Positions 1-6,132 of a stretch of DNA of 6,148 nt are shown in pieces. Below the pieces are notes generated by a model. The model did not search any database. It was not told the origin of the DNA and was given only the letters and a program-made list of their open reading frames with translations. A program made the position numbers and the translations under genes. Source of the DNA: Planctomycetaceae bacterium (lineage in GTDB: Bacteria > Planctomycetota > Planctomycetia > Pirellulales > Pirellulaceae); NCBI GenBank assembly GCA_002702965.1, contig PADE01000088.1, forward strand, positions 15,684 through 21,831, read 5' to 3'. Numbering within the stretch: position 1 is the stretch's first letter; every line of letters begins with the position of its first letter.

Positions 1-55
1 GTCAGCGGCGATCGAAAACGCCTCCGCCCGTGTTCCCGATGCCGACCGGACCACG

Positions 56-77
56 GTGGCCGGGGACCGCCGGCCAC
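56..77. terminator. Perfect GC-rich stem-loop upstream of the CNB-ferredoxin gene
   Basis: GTGGCCGG (56-63) and CCGGCCAC (70-77) are exact inverted complements, giving an 8-bp stem around the 6-base loop GGACCG. No T-run follows on either strand, so it is not a textbook intrinsic terminator. Its place before the promoter at 112-141 fits insulation from an upstream gene lying outside the window. It could also be a structured element of unknown role. The hairpin is seen directly; the terminator role is a guess. Confidence 0.3.
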
Positions 78-111
78 GGGCCAGGCCGGGTCGCTCGATA
101 CCCTAGGAGGT

Positions 112-141
112 TTGACTCTCCCATTCCGTCGAAGCTAGACT
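112..141 (+). promoter_or_regulatory. Putative sigma70-type promoter for the CNB-ferredoxin gene
   Basis: TTGACT (112-117, five of six matches to the -35 consensus) is followed after 18 bases by TAGACT (136-141, four of six matches to the -10, including the key T-A and final T). Transcription would begin near 148-149. This gives a leader of about 33 bases before the GTG at 182 and makes the in-frame TTG at 149 an unlikely start. No operator-like palindrome overlaps it convincingly. Confidence 0.5.
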
Positions 142-164
142 GGGTAGTTTGGTTTCACTCTCAC

Positions 165-169
165 AAGGG
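165..169 (+). promoter_or_regulatory. Possible ribosome binding site supporting the GTG start at 182
   Basis: AAGGG lies 12 bases before GTG 182. It is a weak, slightly distant Shine-Dalgarno match. It still favours 182 over the in-frame TTG at 149, which would have almost no leader if the promoter at 112-141 is right. The ATG at 174 is in another frame and reaches a stop at 216-218. Confidence 0.35.
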
Positions 170-181
170 TCGCATGGTCAC

Positions 182-3100
182 GTGGCAAAAATTGTTGTCA
201 ACCCCGAAGTCAAATTAGCGTCACGTGTCGGCGATCGCTCGCTAAGTTCCGACGAACTGAACAAGCTGCAGCTGTTTGCTGGGCTGAAGCGTGCACCAAG
301 TTTCGAAAAATACCCGAGCGCGACGATGCTCCGGCAGTACCAGAAGGGGGAGACGGTCTGCCTGCAGGGAGAGGCGGGCGCGAGTGCGTTTTATATCCTG
401 TCCGCCCAGGATCTCTTGGCGTTGAAGCAACTCGAGGTCGCCGCGCGGGTGGCGACATCCTCGGCCGGGCGCCTGGCCGAGGAGATTGCGGAACTGACGC
501 AGCAGTTGCAACAGCGCGAGACCGCGGCGGACCCGGCGCAGCGACAGGTGGCAACGGCGCACGTAATGGTCGACCTGACGCGTCAGGCGAGTGCCAACGG
601 AGCGGGCCAGAGCAGCCGCCCCAAGCCGGCGTTCATTCCAATCGACGGGCCGTCGGACGTCGATTACAACTCGCGGCAGGCACCACTCTATGAAGGCGAG
701 GTGTTTGGGGAAATGAGCTGCATGACGCTGCAGCCGCGTTCGGCCACAATCATCGCCAACAAGCCGTGGGCGATCCTCGAATTTCAGCGTAATATCTTCG
801 ACCAGATTCAGCGCGACGCCGGATACCGCGCACGGATCGACGAGATCTATCGCGAACGTGTTCTCAAGAACCACCTCCGTCAGTTGGAGATTCTGAAACC
901 GCTATCGGACGACGAACTCGAAGTCATTCGTACGGAGGTCGATTTTCGGGTGGTCGAGCCCGGCGCGATCATCTGTACCGAAGGTGAGGCATCCGATGCC
1001 GTCTATATCATTCGCAGTGGTGTGGTGCAGGTGGTTGCCGATGTCAAAACGGTCCTCGTAGACGAGGAGATTCACGATTGGGCCGCGCTATGCAATGCGT
1101 TGGTCTCCGGTGAGTCCAGCGGCGATGGGGACGGCAGCCAGCTCGAGTCGGGTGCCGGTGGTGGACAAGTTAGTGGGTTGGAGCGATTGAAAGCCGAACT
1201 GGCGCTGCGGCTTGAGGCTGGTCTGACGGGGATGGACCCGCTGACGCCGGAAATCCAGGCAAAACTTGATGCGATGGTCCCTGGCGGTGGTGCCTCGCCT
1301 CCAGCGGCTCAGGCGGGTGCGAAGGCGGATTCGGCCGAACCGGGAGGCGTTCCCGACGGTTTCGAGTTGCTCCCAGCGGAGGAGGCGGGCAACAAAGCCG
1401 GAGAAATTTTCGATCTGTTCACAACGCAATACGGCTACGCCGACGAGCAGGCAGAGCGGATTGCGGAGCAGCCCAAACCGTTCCTGTGGCGAAAAGTCGC
1501 GAAAACGGCCGCGGTTCCATCCGCCGACGGTGGCGCCGCGATGTCGGCTGCGGAACTCCGTTCAAAGACCGACGCCATTTTCGATCTGTTTACGAAGAAG
1601 TACGGGTACAGTCAGGGTCAGGCGCGGCAGATCGCCGAACAACCGCAGGTATTTCTGGACCAGCAGGTGGGGAATACCGATGCGCAGATCCAATCCAAGA
1701 CCGATGCGATCCGGGAGCTGTTTACGAGCAAGTACGGATACTCCGAAGCGCTCGCGCGGAAGATCGCGGAGCAACCGCAAGTGTTTCTCCGCACCCCGGA
1801 ACCGGCCGAGACGCCAGCGGAAACGCAACCCGCCGCCGTAGCGGGGAAGGGCCCGACCACGCCACTGGCGCAACTGAAAGTTAAGCTGGCTTTGATGCTC
1901 GAGGCCGGCTTGACGGGTGTGGACCCGTGGCCACCCGAGCTCGAGGCTAAGCTGGCGGAGAAGCTCGGCGGGAGCGCAGCGAAATCGGCGAGCCCGGTGG
2001 CGGCTGCCACGCCACAGCAGAGAGTCTGGCAAATGCTCCCCGAAGCCGCCCGTGGCGTAGCTCGAAAGATTGCGGCGGATGGGGATGTCAATGGCCACCC
2101 CACGAAAGTGATCGTGGGCGCGTTCAATGAGTTGATCAAAGACCGCAACCTGGTTGCGGCCAAAGAGGTCTTCCCGTTGTTTCAGCGCGAGGAAAACTTG
2201 TCGCCCGTGATGACTTTTACCGGGGGTCCCAAAGGGGCAGCCAAGGAGTGGACCGAGCTCGAAGTCTGTTTGGGCGGACGTCTGTTACTGGAGACGCTGT
2301 ACGCCGATGCCATCCACCAACGTCAACGCTCGGTCAGTACGCCCCGGGTGATCAACTACCTTTCGCGGGGTGACGTGTTCGGGGAAATGGGCGTTGTCAC
2401 CCAACAGCCGAGAAGTGCTACGTGCATAGCCTACGATCATCCCCCAGACGATTCCGCCCGCAAACCGGGGAGGGTCGAACTCGCGGTGATCGACGCCGAG
2501 TTGTTTCGCCGACTCACCTCATCGAGCGCGGCGTTCAACCGTCAGGTCGAATCTCTGGTCCATGCCCGGCGGGAAACGTCGGAAACGGTGGCGAAAAGGG
2601 AGTTGAGCGTAAGTCATACGCTGATTTCGACGCCCGATTTCCAGGAATTAGGCCTGGTTCAGGGACAGCAGTTACTGCTGGTCGATCTCGATCGTTGCAC
2701 GCGCTGTGGTGATTGTGTGCGCGCATGCGTCAATACGCACGACGACGGCTATAGTCGGTTGTTCTTGGATGGACCACGCTTCGACCGATTCCTCGTGCCG
2801 TCGGCCTGCCGTCAGTGTCTCAACCCGTCCTGCTTGATCGACTGCCCGGTGGGCGCGATTCAGCGCGGAAACAACGGTGAGATTCAGATCCACGACTGGT
2901 GTATCGGCTGCCACACCTGCGAACGGCAGTGTCCCTACGATTCGATCCAGATGCACGATACGGGCGTGCTTCCCGAGCAGAGTCCGTTCTGGCGAGTCGC
3001 CCCCGAGCAGCGCGCGTCGACGTCTTGGCATCGCCCGAGCCAGCAGCACGGCGATTGGGCGCTCGGAATTTCACCGTTTGAATGGGGCCTCGAGCTGTGG

Positions 3101-3589
3101 GAGCTAGTCAATGGGCCTCTGCAATACGGTGATGTACTCGATGAGACACTCGATCAGGCAATTTGTTTCCGGCACGAATTCGCTGTGCCAGAGCGGCTCG
3201 CCGACGACCACTATGCGCTCGAACTGGTATCCGTTGCAGCGGGAGTCGAGGTCGCGTTGAACGGTGTCGTGCTTGAGTTCTCGCAGGATGAGAAACAGCA
3301 GCGATCGGGGGAGTACAAGACCCTCATTCCGGCCCGCCAACTGATGGCCAAGAATCTGATCGCCGTCCGACTATTACCGCCGCTCAAGGCTGGTGACACG
3401 GCGCTCTCGCTCCGGATTGACCGGGTGCCCCAGACGCTCGGCGACGTCGAGATCAAGATGGTGAGCGAGAAGGCGATCGTTTGTGATCTCTGCAGTTCAC
3501 GAGTGGGTCAGGACCCGGCTTGCGTAGAACAATGCCCGCACGACGCGGCAGTTCGCGTCAATGCGAGGTTTGGCGTGCCGCTCGAGTGA
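182..3589 (+). CDS. Dual cyclic-nucleotide-binding / four-cluster [4Fe-4S] ferredoxin fusion protein
   Basis: The product is about 1135 residues from GTG 182; TTG 149 would add 11. No signal peptide or membrane segment is evident, so it is probably cytoplasmic. CNB module 1 spans residues 31-233, with YQKGETVCLQGEAG at 53-66 and a phosphate-binding cassette FGEM...PRSAT at 175-189. Module 2 begins at 235 (EPGAIICTEGEASDAVYII, 259-277), and its cassette FGEM...PRSAT lies at 733-747. Both cassettes keep the Glu and Arg used to bind cyclic nucleotides. A coiled-coil-prone insertion (about 76-165) splits module 1, and a repeat-bearing insertion (about 295-720) splits module 2. The C-terminus is a DmsB/HybA/NrfC-type ferredoxin: Cys 839/842/845/849, 876/879/884/888, 907/910/913/917 and 1101/1104/1114/1118, enough for four [4Fe-4S] clusters. 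A predicted jelly-roll domain (about 929-1098) separates the third and fourth motifs. The gene is convergent with an AOR-moaD operon, so it is the likely AOR electron partner (inference). Domain calls are strong; the ligand, partner and physiological role are not established. Confidence 0.93.
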   Translation: MAKIVVNPEVKLASRVGDRSLSSDELNKLQLFAGLKRAPSFEKYPSATMLRQYQKGETVCLQGEAGASAFYILSAQDLLALKQLEVAARVATSSAGRLAEEIAELTQQLQQRETAADPAQRQVATAHVMVDLTRQASANGAGQSSRPKPAFIPIDGPSDVDYNSRQAPLYEGEVFGEMSCMTLQPRSATIIANKPWAILEFQRNIFDQIQRDAGYRARIDEIYRERVLKNHLRQLEILKPLSDDELEVIRTEVDFRVVEPGAIICTEGEASDAVYIIRSGVVQVVADVKTVLVDEEIHDWAALCNALVSGESSGDGDGSQLESGAGGGQVSGLERLKAELALRLEAGLTGMDPLTPEIQAKLDAMVPGGGASPPAAQAGAKADSAEPGGVPDGFELLPAEEAGNKAGEIFDLFTTQYGYADEQAERIAEQPKPFLWRKVAKTAAVPSADGGAAMSAAELRSKTDAIFDLFTKKYGYSQGQARQIAEQPQVFLDQQVGNTDAQIQSKTDAIRELFTSKYGYSEALARKIAEQPQVFLRTPEPAETPAETQPAAVAGKGPTTPLAQLKVKLALMLEAGLTGVDPWPPELEAKLAEKLGGSAAKSASPVAAATPQQRVWQMLPEAARGVARKIAADGDVNGHPTKVIVGAFNELIKDRNLVAAKEVFPLFQREENLSPVMTFTGGPKGAAKEWTELEVCLGGRLLLETLYADAIHQRQRSVSTPRVINYLSRGDVFGEMGVVTQQPRSATCIAYDHPPDDSARKPGRVELAVIDAELFRRLTSSSAAFNRQVESLVHARRETSETVAKRELSVSHTLISTPDFQELGLVQGQQLLLVDLDRCTRCGDCVRACVNTHDDGYSRLFLDGPRFDRFLVPSACRQCLNPSCLIDCPVGAIQRGNNGEIQIHDWCIGCHTCERQCPYDSIQMHDTGVLPEQSPFWRVAPEQRASTSWHRPSQQHGDWALGISPFEWGLELWELVNGPLQYGDVLDETLDQAICFRHEFAVPERLADDHYALELVSVAAGVEVALNGVVLEFSQDEKQQRSGEYKTLIPARQLMAKNLIAVRLLPPLKAGDTALSLRIDRVPQTLGDVEIKMVSEKAIVCDLCSSRVGQDPACVEQCPHDAAVRVNARFGVPLE
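1178..1276 (+). repeat. Internal protein repeat A, copy 1
   Basis: Residues 333-365 of the fusion protein match residues 562-594 at 20 of 33 positions without gaps. The shared core is LEAGLTG-x-DP, followed by P-E-x-x-AKL. The copy looks like two amphipathic helices joined by a Gly-Asp-Pro turn. It stands before the three B repeats inside the insertion in CNB module 2. I do not recognise the family. Confidence 0.8.
1391..1789 (+). repeat. Three B-type protein repeats inside the CNB2 insertion
   Basis: The units cover residues 404-435, 461-492 and 505-536 (bases 1391-1486, 1562-1657 and 1694-1789). The consensus is about IFDLFT-x-KYGYS, then AR-x-IAEQPQVFL. Copies 2 and 3 agree at 25 of 32 residues, and copies 1 and 2 at 19 of 32. 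Spacings are 57 and 44 residues, the difference lying in low-complexity Ala/Gly/Pro/Ser linkers. Each unit reads as a short helix-turn-helix. There is a faint likeness to mTERF-style motifs (a helix, a turn, then a Pro-containing end), which I would not use as a family call. Confidence 0.85.
1865..1963 (+). repeat. Internal protein repeat A, copy 2
   Basis: Residues 562-594 are the second A repeat, with LEAGLTGVDP at 573-582 and PELEAKL at 585-591. It closes the A-B-B-B-A arrangement. An Ala-rich linker and a helical stretch (about 612-675) follow before CNB module 2 resumes at YLSRGDVFGE (726-735). Confidence 0.8.
2966..3475 (+). other. Predicted jelly-roll (GH2 N-domain-like) insertion within the ferredoxin domain
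   Basis: About 170 residues (929-1098) separate the third and fourth cysteine motifs. DmsB-like proteins normally have only a short loop there. The segment contains WALGISPFEWG (959-969), FRHEF (996-1000), ALNGVVL (1025-1031) and KNLIAVRL (1057-1064). Their order and spacing recall the beta-sandwich N-terminal domain of family 2 glycoside hydrolases (F-R-x-x-F strand, a strand ending in NG, then N-x-x-AVR). No catalytic domain accompanies it, so a binding or docking role is more likely than sugar cleavage. The fold assignment rests on motif resemblance only. Confidence 0.5.
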
Positions 3590-3607
3590 GGCGTGTGGTA
3601 TGGCGCA

Positions 3608-3626
3608 CCCAACGCATTGCGGTGGG
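3608..3626. terminator. Weak stem-loop between the convergent genes
   Basis: CCCAACGC (3608-3615) faces GCGGTGGG (3619-3626) across an ATT loop, giving seven pairs and one A-G mismatch. It begins 18 bases after the stop at 3589, in the 78-base gap shared by two converging units, so it could end transcription both ways. There is no proper T-tract. A second short stem, GCGGC/GCCGC (3648-3652 with 3661-3665), lies next to the stop of the - strand gene. Confidence 0.3.
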
Positions 3627-3667
3627 CGGTGCATTCCCTTGGGCGGGGCGGCGGTGCCCGGCCGCGA

Positions 3668-3943
3668 TTAACCACCCCCAGCGAGCGTCATGACTTCCAG
3701 TGTGTCTCCATCCTGGCAACCAACAGAGCGCATTTGGGCCGGCAGTAACGGGTGTCCGTTGTGCAGCAATGTGAGATACGGAAACAGCTGGCCGTCGGCA
3801 TCGAACAGACGTTTCTGCAGCCGCGGGAAGCGCCGACCTAGTTGCTGGATGGCATCGAGCGGACTCGCTGCCGTCACCAAGAGCTCCCGCGCGGCCCCCG
3901 ATTCGTGAATCAACGACGACGGGAGTTCGACATGAACACGCAT
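3668..3943 (-). CDS. MoaD/ThiS-family sulfur carrier protein linked to the AOR gene
   Basis: The product is 91 residues from ATG 3943. It has a beta-grasp ubiquitin-like pattern: MRVHVELPSSL at the start, a helix around DAIQQLGRRFP, an LTLLHNGHPL strand-turn, and DGDTLEVMTLAGGG at the end. The C-terminal Gly-Gly is the defining feature of MoaD/ThiS proteins, which carry a thiocarboxylate sulfur; in MoaD it goes to the molybdopterin dithiolene. ATG 3943 lies 4 bases after the AOR stop (3948-3950), which implies translational coupling. GGAAGGA at 3960-3966, inside the AOR gene, is a somewhat distant ribosome site. An upstream in-frame ATG at 3982 would add 13 residues unlike the family and overlap AOR, so I reject it. 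MoaD-like genes beside AOR genes are known elsewhere, including the AOR operon of Aromatoleum. Here the protein probably serves the tungsto- or molybdopterin of the adjacent enzyme. The extra third glycine is a small oddity. Confidence 0.85.
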   Translation of the reverse strand: MRVHVELPSSLIHESGAARELLVTAASPLDAIQQLGRRFPRLQKRLFDADGQLFPYLTLLHNGHPLLPAQMRSVGCQDGDTLEVMTLAGGG

Positions 3944-3947
3944 GGCG

Positions 3948-5786
3948 CTAGGGTGTGAATCCTTCCGAGACCAGCATGTCATCGAGTCTTGCGATGACCT
4001 TTTGTTGCAATTCGGAAAAGAACTCGGGCGTGTTGAAATACGGCAGCTCGATTTGTGCGTACTGCTGGTGGACCTCCGATGGCATCACGTAATCATCGCT
4101 GGTGCATCCCTGTCGGACTTCTAGGAGGTAGCCGCGCAGGAATGTACGACGGATGGTACGCTCGATCTCCGCGGCGGAAAGCTCTAATCCGCCGCTGGCC
4201 GCGTGAATCGCCTCGGCCATCTGATCGTTGTTCAGTCCGGTGAACTTGCAAGCGCCCGTAAAATCGTCACGCAGGATACTGAGCCCGCGGTTGGTGATCG
4301 CATCGACCCAATAGTCGATGCTGGTCTCGCGTTCGTGCAGCACTAACAGATAAGTCTTCATCGACATATGACCGCCGGCCAGGGCCCATGGGTAGCCAGG
4401 GTTGGTTTGGGGCAGGTAGGCGGGGAACTCGACGCCTTTACAGTGCATCGCGTATCCCCTTTCTTCCAGCTCCTCGGAAGCCCGCAATGATCCCTGGCCG
4501 ACCAGTTCGAGTTCGCCGTGACCGGTCTTTTCGATCAAGTCGTGGATGTTGTCGTACTCACCGTAGCGAACACCGCCAGCGACCGGGTTGTCGGGGTGCC
4601 GATTGTTGTATTCGAGGATGTACGAGAGGGTGGTTCCGAACGAAATCGAGTCCATCCCCATTTCGTCGACGAGTTCAACCAGTACGCAGGCTTGATCGAG
4701 ATCGAAGATGCCGATATTGGAAGCCAGCAGGTTGAGTGGCTCGAAATCGAGCTTGGCACGGAACTTGGCAGCTTTGCCATTGTCATTGTCGTAGACGTTC
4801 TTGTGGCAGCTGATGCCGCAACGGAAACAGGATTCGTCTTTGACGATGAAGTCTCCCGTCGATTCGACATTGTCGCGATACAGCGGGAGTGAGACCGCGG
4901 TTCCGGTCGGGACAAAATTCATCTCGGGCATCGCGTGGATGGGATTGAGTGCCTCGTAGTTCGCCCAGGTGCCACCCGCCCCTCCCTTTTTCTTGTCTCG
5001 GAAACGGGAGCTCCCCTTGCCTTTGGCGATTTCCGAATTGAGTTCCTTCATGATGGCGGGAGCCTTGCTCGGCTCGGGGTCTTCGATATCTGCGACAATC
5101 GCGAGCAGATTCTTGGATCCCAGGACACCGCCCATTCCACCCCGTCCGCACCAGCGTGGCTTGGGATCTCCGGATGTGAGTTGATTGACAGTCGACAAGG
5201 CAATTCCGGCGTAACGCACTTTCTGGTAGTTGTCGCCCGCTGGACCGATCACGGCGAAATGCGCATCGGGGTATTCCGTATAGAGTTGCTGGATTCTGGC
5301 GTTGACCTTGAGCCCCACCAGTTCGGTGGCACTGCGGAATTCAAACTGGGGGGCCTGGCCATCACCCGCGCGGTAAATACGCAGATACATAGGTTCCGGG
5401 CAACGCCCGGTGAACAGTACTTCGTCAACTCCCAGGTAACGAAGTTTTGTCCCAAATTTCCCACTCCCGGTGGACCACATTGCCGACGGTTTTCCGTTGA
5501 GCGCCCGTTTGAGCGGCGAGTAGGCGTTGAAATAGGTACGCAGACCGGTCATGAAATCGGTGCCGCTCAGGATGCCCAGATTCATCAGCAGGGCGGCTTC
5601 GGGTGCGTAGGCATCATCGACCGGCGCATTTTCCAGGACCTTGAAGCCGCGTGCCATGCCACCGAACACGTCCTCGAAGTCCTCGCAGACAACCAGTTCG
5701 GGGGCAACCTGCTGGGTAGTGAGATCAACGCGAAACTGTTGAATTTGAAAATCGGATGGGGTAGCGCTATCACCATTTGTAATCAT
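3948..5786 (-). CDS. Aldehyde:ferredoxin oxidoreductase (AOR) family tungsten/molybdenum enzyme
   Basis: The 612-residue product has the usual AOR length. The N-terminal pterin-binding domain shows FRVDLTT (18-24), FGGMARGFKVLE (41-52) and GPAGDNYQKVRYAGIA. RWCGRGGMGGVLGSKN follows at 211-226. Three cluster cysteines sit in CFRCGISC (Cys320, 323, 327) and the fourth is Cys513 in DFTGAC (508-513), matching Cys288/291/295/494 of Pyrococcus furiosus AOR. Glu349 (DFEPL) and His473 (GGH) align by context with Glu313 and His448 near its tungsten. The family oxidises aldehydes to acids, passing two electrons to ferredoxin; BamB-type relatives reduce benzoyl-CoA, so the substrate is not fixed by sequence. 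ATG 5786 has GAGG 10 bases upstream (5797-5800). The usual Gly-Tyr-x-Gly-Lys N-terminal signature is replaced by DFQIQQ, which is mildly divergent. The gene leads an operon with the MoaD-like gene and converges on the CNB-ferredoxin gene. The enzyme is probably cytoplasmic. Confidence 0.96.
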   Translation of the reverse strand: MITNGDSATPSDFQIQQFRVDLTTQQVAPELVVCEDFEDVFGGMARGFKVLENAPVDDAYAPEAALLMNLGILSGTDFMTGLRTYFNAYSPLKRALNGKPSAMWSTGSGKFGTKLRYLGVDEVLFTGRCPEPMYLRIYRAGDGQAPQFEFRSATELVGLKVNARIQQLYTEYPDAHFAVIGPAGDNYQKVRYAGIALSTVNQLTSGDPKPRWCGRGGMGGVLGSKNLLAIVADIEDPEPSKAPAIMKELNSEIAKGKGSSRFRDKKKGGAGGTWANYEALNPIHAMPEMNFVPTGTAVSLPLYRDNVESTGDFIVKDESCFRCGISCHKNVYDNDNGKAAKFRAKLDFEPLNLLASNIGIFDLDQACVLVELVDEMGMDSISFGTTLSYILEYNNRHPDNPVAGGVRYGEYDNIHDLIEKTGHGELELVGQGSLRASEELEERGYAMHCKGVEFPAYLPQTNPGYPWALAGGHMSMKTYLLVLHERETSIDYWVDAITNRGLSILRDDFTGACKFTGLNNDQMAEAIHAASGGLELSAAEIERTIRRTFLRGYLLEVRQGCTSDDYVMPSEVHQQYAQIELPYFNTPEFFSELQQKVIARLDDMLVSEGFTP

Positions 5787-6132
5787 GCCGCTGGGACCTC
5801 ACTCGGACGGTGGTCGAATTAAGCACTCTGCCGCGATGCAGGCTACTAATAGGATAATGAGACGCCGCCTGACTGCAAGCGCGTCGGGTCGTAAGGTTTG
5901 GTCGTCAATCGCGTGGCCGCCTGATAGACTGACGCGCCCCCATCCTGGCCTCCGTCGGCCGGTCGAGTTGGGCGCCGGTGGTTGGTAGGGAGTTCGGCGC
6001 CTGCCGTCAGGAGACCTGCACGCTGGGGAGCGAACCAGGAAGACTGCAGAATGGGCAGGGAGTTCGACACGTGACATGTTCGATGGAGATCGGGGGAGGC
6101 GGTTCACCGGCCCGCACCCGGAGAGAGCCGCG
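5787..6132. other. Divergent intergenic region with short repeats, no convincing gene
   Basis: This stretch of about 345 bases separates the AOR operon from the probable gene starting at 6133. Open frames here are short, Arg/Pro-rich and lack ribosome sites. It holds imperfect copies of GAGTTSGGCGCC at 5965-5976 and 5990-6001 (11 of 12 bases identical, 25 bases apart) and a partial third copy, GAGTTCGACAC, at 6060-6070. It also holds adjoining palindromes CACGTG (6068-6073) and ACATGT (6074-6079). These could be regulator sites, but no known operator is recognised. Confidence 0.4.
5851..5878 (-). promoter_or_regulatory. Weak candidate promoter for the AOR-moaD operon
   Basis: Read on the - strand, TTGCAG (5878-5873) is followed after 16 bases by TATCCT (5856-5851), the most AT-rich spot between the divergent genes. 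Transcription would begin near 5844, about 58 bases before ATG 5786. The -35 match is poor, so another sigma factor or an activator may be involved. Confidence 0.25.

Noticed and set aside
149..181. In-frame TTG at 149 as the start of the fusion protein
   Set aside because: It sits at the predicted transcription start with no ribosome site before it; GTG 182 is better placed.
30..218. Short + strand frame overlapping the start of the fusion gene
   Set aside because: It runs through the hairpin and the putative promoter, has no good ribosome site, and resembles no protein.
1562..2163. Two antisense frames of about 180 codons opposite the repeat region
   Set aside because: They mirror the repeats of the fusion gene and are Arg/Leu- or Ala/Ser-rich without family motifs; they are shadows of the sense coding sequence.
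3648..3665. GCGGC/GCCGC stem as a terminator of the - strand operon
   Set aside because: Only five pairs with an eight-base loop and no T-run; such stems are common by chance in GC-rich DNA.
4935..5822. Long open frame (295 codons) on the + strand opposite the AOR gene
   Set aside because: It lies wholly antisense to a clearly conserved AOR coding sequence and shows no recognisable domain. GC-rich codon bias commonly leaves such antisense frames open.
5799..6107. 102-codon - strand frame just upstream of AOR, with a hydrophobic stretch near its end
   Set aside because: It is Arg/Pro-rich, lacks a ribosome site and covers the likely AOR promoter. The hydrophobic stretch (about RLIILLVACIAA) is tempting as a membrane segment but unsupported.
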